This document shows positions 43,201-51,182 of a stretch of 64,000 nucleotides of DNA, piece after piece. Every line of letters starts with the position of its first letter. The stretch's first letter is position 1. Source of the stretch: Alistipes sp. (GTDB lineage Bacteria; Bacteroidota; Bacteroidia; Bacteroidales; Rikenellaceae); contig JAITWH010000013.1 in assembly GCA_031285405.1 (NCBI GenBank), forward strand, positions 17,956 through 81,955, read 5' to 3'. Under the pieces are notes generated by a model. That model was not told where the DNA came from and ran no database searches. It saw only the letters and a list, made by a program, of their open reading frames with translations. The translations under genes were made by a program, and so were the position numbers.

Positions 43201-43700
43201 CGCCTCTCCTCCGTTTTTTCGACCCTCTTCCACCCCACGAGAATCATCTCGCCGTGGCGGCTGCCGTAGTAGTACTCGCCCGTTGGGCTCATTGGTTCGG
43301 GCAGAAAGTTCTTCAGTCGCGACGTCACGCTGTCCGACTCAAGGTCGAAGGTCACAAGGTCGACCGCGTTGTCGAGATACATAACGCCGTCACGCACAGC
43401 CACATCCATGCAGCCCGGCGCGACGATGAAGCCTGTGTTGCGCGGAGCCGCGGGGTCTGTGTTGTCGACGATGTGGACTCCTTTGTAACGCTCGACGATG
43501 TAGATATTGTTGCCGTCGATCCAAATTTTGCCCGGATCGACAATCGCCGCCGCCGTGTCGGCGCGAAACACCGAACGCTCAAGCTCCGCCCGCTCCATGA
43601 AAAAGGGCGCGTAGCCGCTGTTGCGATAGGGCGCGATGTCCGACGAACATAGAAACCACGTTCCCATCAAGGCAGCAACCCACAAAAAAGACTTCGTCAT
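43197..43700 (-). CDS. Exported LVIVD-like protein, first gene of the operon
   Basis: A 167-residue protein with an N-terminal hydrophobic segment (SFLWVAALMGTWFLC) that may be a signal peptide; the Cys context is not a good lipobox. It has LVIVD-like units ('NNIYIVERYKGVHIVDNTDPAAP', 'GVMYLDNAVDLVTFDLES') like the next gene, so the two may form one propeller or a pair. It ends in a basic tail (KRVEKTEERR) and overlaps the next start as ATGA. A 7-mer element lies immediately upstream of its start. Confidence 0.75.
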   Translation of the reverse strand: MTKSFLWVAALMGTWFLCSSDIAPYRNSGYAPFFMERAELERSVFRADTAAAIVDPGKIWIDGNNIYIVERYKGVHIVDNTDPAAPRNTGFIVAPGCMDVAVRDGVMYLDNAVDLVTFDLESDSVTSRLKNFLPEPMSPTGEYYYGSRHGEMILVGWKRVEKTEERR

Positions 43701-43834
43701 AGTGATTAGTTGTTAGTGATCAGTGGTTAGTGCTAACGCGAAATTAGTGGTTAACCGGTTAGTGCTAATGCGCGATTTTGCGTAGATCATCGTCGCGTAG
43801 CACTAACCACTAACCACTAATAATTAACCACTAT
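43701..43834. repeat. Foldback element, TTAGTGA 7-mer arms
   Basis: Left arm TTAGTTG, TTAGTGA, TCAGTGG, TTAGTGC; core GCTAACGCG, a second partial TTAGTGG arm, TGCGTAG, then GCGTAGC; inverted right arm ending at the rubrerythrin stop. Confidence 0.85.
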
Positions 43835-44410
43835 TTAATAGTTGTTCTTCTTCGGCTCATAGTAAGCCTTAGGATGCTGGCAGGCGGGGCAGAGTTCGGG
43901 CGCCTTTTTGCCGGTGTGGACATATCCGCAGTTGCGGCACTGCCAGTCGATGGGCTCGTCGCGCTCGAACATCCCCTGCTCGACCACGCGATCCAACAGA
44001 ATTCGATAGCGACGTTCGTGCTCGGCCTCGACCGCGGCGATGCGACGGAAAGCCTCGGCGATCTCCGAGAATCCCTCGGCGTCGGCCGTGCGTGCAAACT
44101 CGGCGTAGAGGATGTCCCACTCCTCGTGCTCACCCTCGGCGGCGGCCAACAGATTCTCGGCGGTGGTGCCGATCTTGCCGGCGGGGTAGGAGGCGGTGAT
44201 CTCGACGGGGCCCCCTTCGAGGAACTTGAAGAAGCGCTTGGCGTGCTCCTTCTCCTGATCGGCGGTTTCGAGGAACACGGCGGCGATCTGTTCGTAGCCC
44301 TCCTTCTTGGCGACGCTCGCAAAGAAGGTGTAGCGGTTGCGCGCCTGCGACTCTCCCGCGAACGATTTCAGCAGGTTCTGTTCGGTTTTCGTACCTTTGA
44401 TGCTTTTCAT
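43835..44410 (-). CDS. rbr: Rubrerythrin
   Basis: A 191-residue cytosolic peroxide-reducing protein. The N-terminal ferritin-like four-helix domain (about 1-145) has the di-iron ligands in 'FAGESQARNRYTFFA', 'DQEKEHAKRFF', 'EGEHEEWDILYAEFA' and 'VEAEHERRYRILL'. The C-terminal rubredoxin-like domain has two Cys pairs, 'CRNCGYVH' and 'CPACQHP', binding one iron. Length and order are those of classical rubrerythrin from anaerobes. TACTTTTG lies about 47 bases upstream on this strand. Confidence 0.97.
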   Translation of the reverse strand: MKSIKGTKTEQNLLKSFAGESQARNRYTFFASVAKKEGYEQIAAVFLETADQEKEHAKRFFKFLEGGPVEITASYPAGKIGTTAENLLAAAEGEHEEWDILYAEFARTADAEGFSEIAEAFRRIAAVEAEHERRYRILLDRVVEQGMFERDEPIDWQCRNCGYVHTGKKAPELCPACQHPKAYYEPKKNNY

Positions 44411-44456
44411 ATTTTCAACGTATTTTAATTGGTTGATCCCTCTCCTGACTTTGGAA

Positions 44457-44464
44457 CAAAAGTA
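44457..44464 (-). promoter_or_regulatory. Putative -7 element (TACTTTTG) for rubrerythrin
   Basis: The plus strand reads CAAAAGTA. It lies 47 bases upstream of the rubrerythrin start, in the divergent gap to the epimerase gene. Confidence 0.5.
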
Positions 44465-44474
44465 ACACTATTTT

Positions 44475-44505
44475 TTTGAAATTACCGAAGAGTTCACTAT
44501 TTTTG
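44475..44505 (+). promoter_or_regulatory. Promoter for the methylmalonyl-CoA operon: TTTG-N19-TATTTTTG
   Basis: TTTG at 44475-44478 and TATTTTTG at 44498-44505 match the Bacteroidetes -33/-7 pair with the usual 19-base spacing. The expected leader is about 68 bases before the epimerase start. Confidence 0.7.
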
Positions 44506-44579
44506 CGGGATTAAAACGGGTGTTATTTTCGTAACACGCGACTAACCGTCACACAGTCAAATACATAACGCTCAGCGCA

Positions 44580-44984
44580 ATGGACATTACCCACATCGAA
44601 CACCTCGGCATCGCCGTGAAAAGTCTGGAAGAGGCCATCCCCTACTACGAAAAAGTGCTGGGGCTCACCTGCTACAACATCGAAGAGGTCGCCGACCAGA
44701 GGGTGCGCACCGCCTTCTTCAAAGTGGGCGACACCAAGATCGAACTGCTGGAACCCACCTCGGAGGAGAGCACCATCGCCAAGTTCATCGAGAATCGCGG
44801 CGAGGGGGTACACCACGTTGCCTTCGCGACGAAGAACATCGAGGGCGCGCTGGCCGAGGCCGAGCAGAAGGGCGTGAGGCTGATCGACAAAACTCCCCGC
44901 GCCGGAGCCGAAGGGTTGACCATCGCCTTCCTCCATCCCAAGTCGACGGGCGGAGTCCTCACCGAATTCTGTGAGGGGAAATAA
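44580..44984 (+). CDS. mce: Methylmalonyl-CoA epimerase
   Basis: A 134-residue VOC-fold enzyme that interconverts (2R)- and (2S)-methylmalonyl-CoA. Both beta-alpha-beta-beta-beta modules are visible, with metal ligands at 'HIEHLGIAV' (His), 'KIELLEP' (Glu), 'GVHHVAFAT' (His) and 'GVLTEFCEG' (Glu). It precedes the decarboxylase genes, so the operon takes methylmalonyl-CoA to propionyl-CoA in the succinate-propionate pathway. Confidence 0.96.
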   Translation: MDITHIEHLGIAVKSLEEAIPYYEKVLGLTCYNIEEVADQRVRTAFFKVGDTKIELLEPTSEESTIAKFIENRGEGVHHVAFATKNIEGALAEAEQKGVRLIDKTPRAGAEGLTIAFLHPKSTGGVLTEFCEGK

Positions 44985-44985
44985 T

Positions 44986-45031
44986 ATACGTGCGAAGCAC
45001 ACCCCGATTCATGATTCATGATTCATGATTC
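44986..45031. repeat. Half foldback element, TCATGAA type
   Basis: TATACGTGCGAAGCACACCCCG (the hairpin word seen in the 10.8 and 51.1 kb elements, inverted) followed by inverted TTCATGA 7-mers. Only one arm is present, in the mce-mmdA gap. Confidence 0.75.
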
Positions 45032-45065
45032 AAAAAGACAATTCAATAAAACAAAATAAACAGGT

Positions 45066-46631
45066 ATGAGTAACATTCAGGAAAAGGTCGGTCAGTTGAT
45101 CGAACGGCGCGAGAAGGCAGCCTTGGGAGGCGGACAGAAGCGCATCGACGGGCAGCACGCCAAAGGCAAGTTCACCGCCCGCGAAAGAATCCACATGCTC
45201 TTGGACGAGGGCAGCTTCGAGGAGTTCGACATGTTCGTCGAGCATCGTTGCACCAACTTCGGCATGGAGAAGGAGCACTACTTCGGCGACGGAGTGGTGA
45301 CGGGCTACGGCACGATCGACGGCAGGCTGATCTACGTCTTCGCGCAGGACTTCACTGTGTACGGCGGCTCGCTGTCGAAGACGATGGCCGAAAAGATATG
45401 CAAGGTGATGGATATGGCGATGCGCAACGGAGCCCCCGTGATCGGCATCAACGACTCGGGCGGCGCACGCATCCAGGAGGGTGTCGACGCGTTGGCCGGA
45501 TATGCCGACATCTTCCAGAGGAACGTGATGGCGAGCGGCGTCGTGCCTCAGATCTCTGCCATCTTCGGCCCGTCGGCCGGCGGCGCTGTCTACTCGCCCG
45601 CCCTCACCGACTTCGTCATCATGAAGAAGAACACCAGCTATATGTTCCTCACCGGCCCCAAGGTCGTTAAGACCGTCACGGGCGAGGATGTAACGCAGGA
45701 GCAGTTGGGCGGCGCCTCGATGCACACCACCAAGAGCGGTGTGGCACATCTGGCGGTCGACACCGAGGAGGAAGGGTTCGAGCTGATGCGCAAGTTGCTC
45801 AGCTTCATGCCGCAGAACAACATGGAGGATGCTCCGCTGACGGTGTGCAACGATCCGGTCGACAGGTTGGAAGATTCGCTCAACGCGATCATCCCCGACA
45901 GTCCCAACAAACCTTACGACATGTTCGAGGTGATCCGCGCGGTGGTCGACAACGGCGACATTCTCGAAACGCACGAGACGTTTGCCAAGAACATCATCAC
46001 CTGCTTCGCAAGGCTCAACGGTCAGAGCGTGGGCATCATCGCCAACCAGCCCAAGTATATGGCGGGCGTTCTCGACATCAACGCTTCGAGAAAGGCGGCG
46101 AGGTTCGTGAGGTTCTGCGACGCGTTCAACATTCCCATCGTCACCTTCGTCGACGTGCCGGGCTTCCTGCCGGGAACGGGTCAAGAGTATGGCGGCGTCA
46201 TCACCCACGGCGCAAAGCTGCTGTTCGCCTACTGCGAGGCAACCGTGCCCAAGGTAACGGTCACGCTGCGCAAATCCTATGGCGGCGCCTACATCGTGAT
46301 GTCGTCGAAGCACATCAGGGGCGACATCAACTACGCTTGGCCCACTGCCGAGATCGCTGTGATGGGTGCCAGCGGCGCCGTCGAGGTGCTCTACGCCAAG
46401 GAGATAGCCGCGCTCGAAGACAAGCCCGAAGAGAGGGCCAAGTTCATCGCCGAAAAGGAGAAAGAGTACTCCGACAAGTTCTCGAACCCCTATCAGGCCG
46501 CCAAGCAGGGATACATCGACGACGTGATCGAGCCGCGCAACACCCGCTTCAGGGTAATTCGCGCGCTGCAGTCGCTCGCGACCAAGCGTCTGGCCAATCC
46601 TGCCAAAAAACACTCCAACATTCCTTTGTAA
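45066..46631 (+). CDS. mmdA: Methylmalonyl-CoA decarboxylase, carboxyltransferase (alpha) subunit
   Basis: A 521-residue crotonase-fold carboxyltransferase of the acyl-CoA carboxylase beta type. It moves the carboxyl group from methylmalonyl-CoA to biotin. Typical segments: '[21 protein letters not shown]', '[22 protein letters not shown]', '[21 protein letters not shown]', '[23 protein letters not shown]' and '[22 protein letters not shown]', which bind the CoA and biotin. The presence of OadG-, biotin-carrier and beta-subunit genes downstream identifies the sodium-pumping decarboxylase rather than propionyl-CoA carboxylase. Confidence 0.95.
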   Translation: MSNIQEKVGQLIERREKAALGGGQKRIDGQHAKGKFTARERIHMLLDEGSFEEFDMFVEHRCTNFGMEKEHYFGDGVVTGYGTIDGRLIYVFAQDFTVYGGSLSKTMAEKICKVMDMAMRNGAPVIGINDSGGARIQEGVDALAGYADIFQRNVMASGVVPQISAIFGPSAGGAVYSPALTDFVIMKKNTSYMFLTGPKVVKTVTGEDVTQEQLGGASMHTTKSGVAHLAVDTEEEGFELMRKLLSFMPQNNMEDAPLTVCNDPVDRLEDSLNAIIPDSPNKPYDMFEVIRAVVDNGDILETHETFAKNIITCFARLNGQSVGIIANQPKYMAGVLDINASRKAARFVRFCDAFNIPIVTFVDVPGFLPGTGQEYGGVITHGAKLLFAYCEATVPKVTVTLRKSYGGAYIVMSSKHIRGDINYAWPTAEIAVMGASGAVEVLYAKEIAALEDKPEERAKFIAEKEKEYSDKFSNPYQAAKQGYIDDVIEPRNTRFRVIRALQSLATKRLANPAKKHSNIPL

Positions 46632-46635
46632 GCTT

Positions 46636-47544
46636 ATGAGAAGGATACTTTTAACATTGGTTGTCGCTCTCTTTGCCGCCGGAGCATCGGCGCAGGGGAT
46701 CAACAACGTGAGAATAAACGAGGTCCTTGTAGAGAACCAAAACAACTACATGGACGACTACGGCCACCGTTCGTCGTGGATCGAGCTCTTCAACACGGGC
46801 TACGAGGTGCTCAACGTCGCGTCGTGCTACCTCGGCGTGACCGACGCCAGCGGCAAGGAGACTCTCTACACGATTCCGTCGAGCGACCCCAACACCGTGA
46901 TGCACGCGCGGACATATCTGGTCTTCTTCTGCGAAGGTACCGACACCAAGGGTACGTTCTACACCAACTTCACGCTGCAAGGGGCGACCAAGATCACCCT
47001 GTACAGCGGCAGCAAGATCGTGATCGACGAGTTCGCCATCGACCCCGCGGCCCAGCGGCCCGACGTGTCGATGGGCTACATGTCGAAGGACGGTGTGTCG
47101 CCCTCCGAGATTATGGCCCTGCCGCGCACAACCCCCGCCTCGACAAACGAGACGGTGTCGGCTGTGCCCAAGGCCGAACTGTTTCTGCAGCGCGACCCCG
47201 CGGGTGTCGTGATGGCGATCATCGCAATGTCGGTTGTGTTCTCCGCGCTGCTGCTCATCTTCTTTGTGCTCAAGGGCTTCGGTATCATGATGGTGCGTCT
47301 GGAGGAGAGGAAGAACGCCGCTCCCGCCGCTGTTGCCACAGCCGCCGCTCCCAAACTCAAGTCGGGATCGGTGGGCGACAAGTTCGAAGAGGAGGCGGCC
47401 GCCATCGGCCTCGCCCTGAGAATGTATCAGGAGGAGCGACACATCAACGAGACCACCGTCATCACCATCAACCGAGCCAGCAGGGTCTACTCGCCCTGGA
47501 GCTCGAAAATTCACGGTATTCCCGCGATGCCCACGAAGAAATAG
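46636..47544 (+). CDS. LTD-OadG fusion, sodium-pump gamma/delta-type subunit
   Basis: A 302-residue protein four bases after mmdA. It has a signal peptide (MRRILLTLVVALFAAGASAQ), a periplasmic lamin-tail (LTD) domain at about 22-130 ('VRINEVLVENQNNYMDDYG', 'SSWIELFNTGYEVLNV'), one transmembrane segment at about 192-215 ('VVMAIIAMSVVFSALLLIFFVLKGFG') and a cytosolic tail. The transmembrane part is OadG-like, the small subunit that assembles carboxyltransferase, biotin carrier and beta subunit. Canonical OadG/MmdD are under ~120 residues, so the exported LTD is an addition known in Bacteroidetes. The LTD may anchor the pump to the cell wall or another partner; that is inference. Confidence 0.85.
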   Translation: MRRILLTLVVALFAAGASAQGINNVRINEVLVENQNNYMDDYGHRSSWIELFNTGYEVLNVASCYLGVTDASGKETLYTIPSSDPNTVMHARTYLVFFCEGTDTKGTFYTNFTLQGATKITLYSGSKIVIDEFAIDPAAQRPDVSMGYMSKDGVSPSEIMALPRTTPASTNETVSAVPKAELFLQRDPAGVVMAIIAMSVVFSALLLIFFVLKGFGIMMVRLEERKNAAPAAVATAAAPKLKSGSVGDKFEEEAAAIGLALRMYQEERHINETTVITINRASRVYSPWSSKIHGIPAMPTKK

Positions 47545-47548
47545 GGGA

Positions 47549-47589
47549 CGCGTAGCTCACTTTCAATTTTTAACTTTCAACTTTCAATT
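47549..47589. repeat. Half foldback element, TTGAAAA type
   Basis: CGCGTAGCTCA core word followed by inverted TTGAAA-type 7-mers (TTTCAAT, TTTTAAC, TTTCAAC, TTTCAAT). It lies inside the methylmalonyl operon between the OadG and biotin-carrier genes. Confidence 0.75.
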
Positions 47590-47599
47590 AAAAAAAGTT

Positions 47600-48052
47600 A
47601 TGGCAAAAGATTATAAATTCAAGATCAACGGGAACGACTACGAGGTTGCCGTGAACAGTGTCGAAGGCAGCATCGCCAAGGTCGCGGTCAACGGCACCAA
47701 CTACGATGTCGAGGTGCAGAGCAAGACGCTGCTCAAACCGATGCCCCCGAAACCCGTGCACGTCGCTCCGGCGACCTACTCGGCGACGGCTCCCGTGAGC
47801 CCCGCGCGCATCGACCAGTCGGCTCCGGCCGGCGGCAGCGCAACTCCCCTCAAGAGCCCGCTGCCGGGTGTGATCCTCGACGTGAAGGTGCGCGAGGGCG
47901 ACACCGTCAGCGCGGGTCAGCTGCTCATGGTGCTCGAAGCCATGAAGATGGAGAACAACATCGACGCCAACAAAGCCGGTGTCATCAGAAGCATCGTCAA
48001 GCGTCAGGGCGACTCGGTGCTGGAGGGCGACGTACTTTTAACGATCGAGTAG
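47600..48052 (+). CDS. mmdC: Biotin carboxyl carrier subunit of methylmalonyl-CoA decarboxylase
   Basis: A 150-residue protein. The C-terminal biotinyl domain (about 80-150) has the biotin-accepting Lys in 'VLEAMKMENNIDANKAG'. The N-terminal part ('YKFKINGNDYEVAVNSVEGSIAKVAVNG') is a small beta domain, joined by a Pro/Ala-rich swinging linker. It carries CO2 from MmdA to the membrane beta subunit. The next gene starts four bases later. Confidence 0.95.
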   Translation: MAKDYKFKINGNDYEVAVNSVEGSIAKVAVNGTNYDVEVQSKTLLKPMPPKPVHVAPATYSATAPVSPARIDQSAPAGGSATPLKSPLPGVILDVKVREGDTVSAGQLLMVLEAMKMENNIDANKAGVIRSIVKRQGDSVLEGDVLLTIE

Positions 48053-48056
48053 GCTT

Positions 48057-49232
48057 ATGTTGAATTTCTTGCAAAGCAGTGGGTTCGGCTCGTTCATCGC
48101 CGAAAACATGCAAACGTTCTGGACGTTCACCGGGTTCCACAACGCGACCCCCGGGCACGGAATCATGATCGTCATCGGTCTGATTTTCCTCTACCTCGGT
48201 ATCGCCAAGAAGTGGGAACCCATGCTGCTGGTGCCCATCGGATTCGGGGTGCTGGTTGGTAACATACCCTTCTTCCCGGGCCTCGGCATCGGGATCTACG
48301 AAGAGGGATCGGTGTTGAGCTACCTCTATTTCGGGGTGATCAAGGGGGTCTACCCGCCGCTGATCTTTCTCGGCATCGGTGCGATGACCGACTTCTCGGC
48401 CCTGCTGTCGAACCCCAAGTTGATCACAATCGGCGCCGCGGCGCAGTTCGGTATCTTCGGGGCCTACATGTTGGCGCTGGCGACGGGTCTCTTCACCGCG
48501 GCCGAGGCAGGTGCCATCGGCATCATCGGCGGGGCGGACGGCCCCACGGCTATCTTCCTCTCGTCGAAGCTTGCTCCTGACCTGATGGGTGCGATCGCGA
48601 TCGCCGCCTACTCGTACATGGCCCTCGTGCCGCTCATCCAGCCGCCCATCATGAAGATGCTCACGACAGACAAGGAGCGCCGCATCAAGATGAAGCCGCC
48701 GCGCGCGGTGTCGTCGACCGAGAAGATGCTCTTCCCGATCATCGGCTTCCTGATGACCTGTTTCCTCGTTCCGTCGGGTCTGCCGCTGCTGGGTATGTTG
48801 TTCTTCGGTAACCTGTTGAAGGAGAGCGGTGTGACGAAGCGCCTGGCAACTACCGCCGGCGGTCCGCTGATCGACATCGTGACGATCCTGATCGGGCTCA
48901 CCGTGGGTGCTTCGACCCAGGCCGACACCTTCCTCACGGCTCGTTCGGTGACTGTGTTCGGTCTCGGTGCGCTGTCGTTCGTGGTGGCTACCACGGCGGG
49001 TGTGTCGTACGTCAAGTTCCTGAACCTGTTCCTCAAGGAGGGCAACAAGATCAACCCGATGATCGGCAACGCGGGTGTGTCGGCCGTGCCCGATGCCGCG
49101 CGCGTGTCGCAGGAGGTGGGTCAGCACTACGACAAGACCAACCACCTGTTGATGCACGCGATGGGGCCCAACGTGGCCGGCGTCATCGGATCGGCGGTTG
49201 CGGCGGGGATCCTTCTTGGGTTCCTTGGGTAA
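48057..49232 (+). CDS. mmdB: Sodium-translocating decarboxylase beta subunit
   Basis: A 391-residue inner-membrane protein with about ten transmembrane segments. It decarboxylates carboxybiotin and exports Na+. Family hallmarks are 'GIIGGADGPTAIFLSSKLAPD' (with the functional Asp of the pump) and the C-terminal 'GNAGVSAVPDAARVSQ'. 'NARSVTVFGLGALSF'-like helices follow as in OadB/GcdB/MmdB. It is the last gene of the operon; its stop abuts a TTAAGAA 7-mer element holding a bidirectional terminator. Confidence 0.96.
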   Translation: MLNFLQSSGFGSFIAENMQTFWTFTGFHNATPGHGIMIVIGLIFLYLGIAKKWEPMLLVPIGFGVLVGNIPFFPGLGIGIYEEGSVLSYLYFGVIKGVYPPLIFLGIGAMTDFSALLSNPKLITIGAAAQFGIFGAYMLALATGLFTAAEAGAIGIIGGADGPTAIFLSSKLAPDLMGAIAIAAYSYMALVPLIQPPIMKMLTTDKERRIKMKPPRAVSSTEKMLFPIIGFLMTCFLVPSGLPLLGMLFFGNLLKESGVTKRLATTAGGPLIDIVTILIGLTVGASTQADTFLTARSVTVFGLGALSFVVATTAGVSYVKFLNLFLKEGNKINPMIGNAGVSAVPDAARVSQEVGQHYDKTNHLLMHAMGPNVAGVIGSAVAAGILLGFLG

Positions 49233-49380
49233 TTAAGAATTAAAAATTAAGAATTAAGAATTGAATCGGTTCAGTAGGTTTAATTCGTGATTTTTAAATA
49301 AAAAAGGCTCCCGATTCGGGAGCCTTTTTTATTGTTGCGCGTAGTCTAATTCTTAATTCTTAATTCTTAATTCTTAATTG
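49233..49380. repeat. Foldback element, TTAAGAA 7-mer arms, enclosing a terminator
   Basis: Left arm TTAAGAA, TTAAAAA, TTAAGAA, TTAAGAA, TTGAATC; right arm inverted, preceded by GCGCGTAGTC. The right arm runs into the 3' end of argF' and supplies its last residues and stop. Confidence 0.85.
49301..49330. terminator. Bidirectional terminator between mmdB and argF'
   Basis: AAAAAGGCTCCCG-ATT-CGGGAGCCTTTTTT: an 8-bp G/C stem with A and T tracts on both sides, between convergent genes. Confidence 0.85.
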
Positions 49381-50326
49381 AAAGAAGTATTCTTTTAAGA
49401 ACAACCTGAGCAGAGATTTCACGATTGGCTGCCTCGGGGATGACGATCGACCTCGGGCTTTCGATCACCTCGTCGGTGACGATCATGCCGCGGCGCACCG
49501 GCAGGCAGTGCATGAAAAATGCGTCGTTGGTCAAGGCCATCTTCTCGGCGTCGACCGTCCATGCGCGATCGGTGCTCAAAATGCGCCCGTAGTTGGGGTC
49601 GGAGTAGGCGGCCCAGTTCTTGGCGTAGATGAAGTCGGCCCCCTCGAACGCCCGCCGTTGGTCGTACTCGACGCGCGCCGAACCTACAAACTCGGGCGCC
49701 AGCTCGTACCCCTCGGGGTGGGTGATGACGAAATCGTAGTCCGTGGCGTTCATCCACTCGGCAAACGAGTTGGGCACCGCCTGCGGCAACGCGCGAGGGT
49801 GGGGCGCCCACGTCAAAACAACCTTTGGTCGCGCGGTGCGCTTGTGCTCCTCGATTGTGATCAGGTCGGCGAAGCTCTGGAGCGGGTGCCTCGTGGCGGC
49901 CTCCATGCTCACTACCGGTCGGCCCGAGTGCTCGATGAACTGAGTGAGCACCCGCTCGCCGTAGTCGTCGGCCTTGCTCTCGAACTGCGCGAACGACCGC
50001 ACGCCGATCACGTCGCAGTACGACCCGATGACGGGCACCGCCTCCAACAGATGCTCGGGCCTGTCGCCGTCCATGATGACGCCGCGCTCGGTTTCGAGTT
50101 TCCACGCCCCCTGCGCGATGTCTAAGACCATCACGTTCATGCCCAGATTCTGCGCCGCCTTCTGCGTCGACAGGCGCGTGCGGAGCGACGAGTTGAAAAA
50201 TATCATCACGAGGGTCTTGTTGCGCCCCAAGTGTGTGAAGGCGTAGCGATCGCGCTTGACCTCCAGCGCCTCCGCCACTGCGGCGCTAAGGTCGCCGATG
50301 TCTTTTACGTTTGTGAAATGCTTCAT
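49367..50326 (-). CDS. argF': N-succinylornithine carbamoyltransferase
   Basis: A 319-residue transcarbamylase of the Bacteroidetes arginine pathway. It carbamoylates N-succinyl-L-ornithine. The carbamoyl-phosphate site is 'FFNSSLRTRLSTQKAAQNLG' and the catalytic Cys loop is 'FFMHCLPVRRGM'. By counting, residue 90 is Pro ('DGDRPEHLLEA'); in the B. fragilis enzyme Pro90 marks succinylornithine specificity, whereas acetylornithine enzymes have Glu there. The C-terminal residues IKN and the TAA stop come from the TTAAGAA repeat arm. No other arg genes are adjacent. Confidence 0.94.
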   Translation of the reverse strand: MKHFTNVKDIGDLSAAVAEALEVKRDRYAFTHLGRNKTLVMIFFNSSLRTRLSTQKAAQNLGMNVMVLDIAQGAWKLETERGVIMDGDRPEHLLEAVPVIGSYCDVIGVRSFAQFESKADDYGERVLTQFIEHSGRPVVSMEAATRHPLQSFADLITIEEHKRTARPKVVLTWAPHPRALPQAVPNSFAEWMNATDYDFVITHPEGYELAPEFVGSARVEYDQRRAFEGADFIYAKNWAAYSDPNYGRILSTDRAWTVDAEKMALTNDAFFMHCLPVRRGMIVTDEVIESPRSIVIPEAANREISAQVVLKRILLSIKN

Positions 50327-50345
50327 CTCTTTAATTGTTTTTTTT

Positions 50346-50475
50346 AATCAGGAATAATGAATCAGGAATCATGAATCGGGGTGTGCTTTGCACGCATATA
50401 ATCTGCGGCTCTGCCGCAGACATAAAAAATTCCGCGATTCATGATTCATAATTCATGATTCATGATTCATGATTT
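50346..50475. repeat. Foldback element, TCATGAA 7-mer arms
   Basis: Left arm TCAGGAA, TAATGAA, TCAGGAA, TCATGAA; core GGGGTGTGCTTTGCACGC and the hairpin TCTGCGGCTCTGCCGCAGA; right arm inverted. The right arm encodes the C-terminus of the PAP2 gene. Confidence 0.85.
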
Positions 50476-51070
50476 TCATTGTCGCTCGCCAAAGTCTCAG
50501 CATCGCAAGCCCCAGCAGCGTGCCGGCGGTGAGGCCGAAGAGGATGTCCAACGGAAAGTGGACGCCCAAGTAGAGGCGCGACATGCAGGTGAGCGCGACG
50601 TAGGCCCCCGCAGCAAACGAATACCATCGGCGACGAATTATCCCCGCCGCCGTCAGCGCGATCACCATCGCCGTCGCCGCGTGACCCGACACAGTGCCGA
50701 AGTTGCCGCCGCGATATTCGCGACCCGTGAAGAGGTTGTGCGTCGTGTGGATCTGCTCGCTGTATGGCGCCCCGTCCCACATCAGCTGCGTGTGCGTCGG
50801 GCGATACTTGGGGGTGTTGCGCTTGAAGAAGTTGGCGGTCTGGTCGGCCAGCGCCAGCCCCAAAATCACCAATCCCATCGCCACCCACATGCGCCGCGTG
50901 CCCAACTGTCGGCACATCGTCCACACCGTCGCAACGAACAGCGGCAGCCACACCCACGGCTGCGACACGAGCCACCAAAATCCGTCCCACACCGCGCCCC
51001 AACCGCCGTTTATAGCGAGCATCAGGGTGCGGTCGAGGTCCCAGATGCAGCCTTCAGGTATGTGCTCCAT
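50453..51070 (-). CDS. PAP2-family membrane phosphatase
   Basis: A 205-residue integral membrane protein with five to six transmembrane helices. The three phosphatase motifs are 'FFKRNTPKYRPTH' (KxxxxxxRP form), 'VSGHAATAM' (SGH) and 'SRLYLGVHFPLDILFG' (SRxxxxxHxxxD). These proteins remove phosphate from lipid phosphates such as undecaprenyl pyrophosphate or PgpB-type substrates; which one is not readable. The last residues (KIMNHES) and TGA are encoded by the adjacent TCATGAA 7-mer array, replacing whatever the ancestral end was. Confidence 0.92.
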   Translation of the reverse strand: MEHIPEGCIWDLDRTLMLAINGGWGAVWDGFWWLVSQPWVWLPLFVATVWTMCRQLGTRRMWVAMGLVILGLALADQTANFFKRNTPKYRPTHTQLMWDGAPYSEQIHTTHNLFTGREYRGGNFGTVSGHAATAMVIALTAAGIIRRRWYSFAAGAYVALTCMSRLYLGVHFPLDILFGLTAGTLLGLAMLRLWRATMKIMNHES

Positions 51071-51090
51071 TTCGTTGAGAATTATTTTTA

Positions 51091-51182
51091 ATCATGAATC
51101 ATGAATTATGAATCATGAATTCAGGTGTGCTTCGCACGTATATTATTTTGCGTAGCCGATTCATGATTTATGATTCATGATT
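51091..51182. repeat. Foldback element, TCATGAA 7-mer arms
   Basis: Left arm TCATGAA, TCATGAA, TTATGAA, TCATGAA; core TTCAGGTGTGCTTCGCACGTAT (in two words identical to the 10.9 kb element) and TTGCGTAGCC; inverted right arm ending at the peptidase stop. Confidence 0.85.

Noticed and set aside
45030-46745. 571-residue ORF opposite mmdA
   Set aside because: Antisense shadow; mmdA motifs are complete on the plus strand.
47997-49157. 386-residue ORF opposite mmdB
   Set aside because: His/Arg/Asp-rich antisense shadow with no domain.
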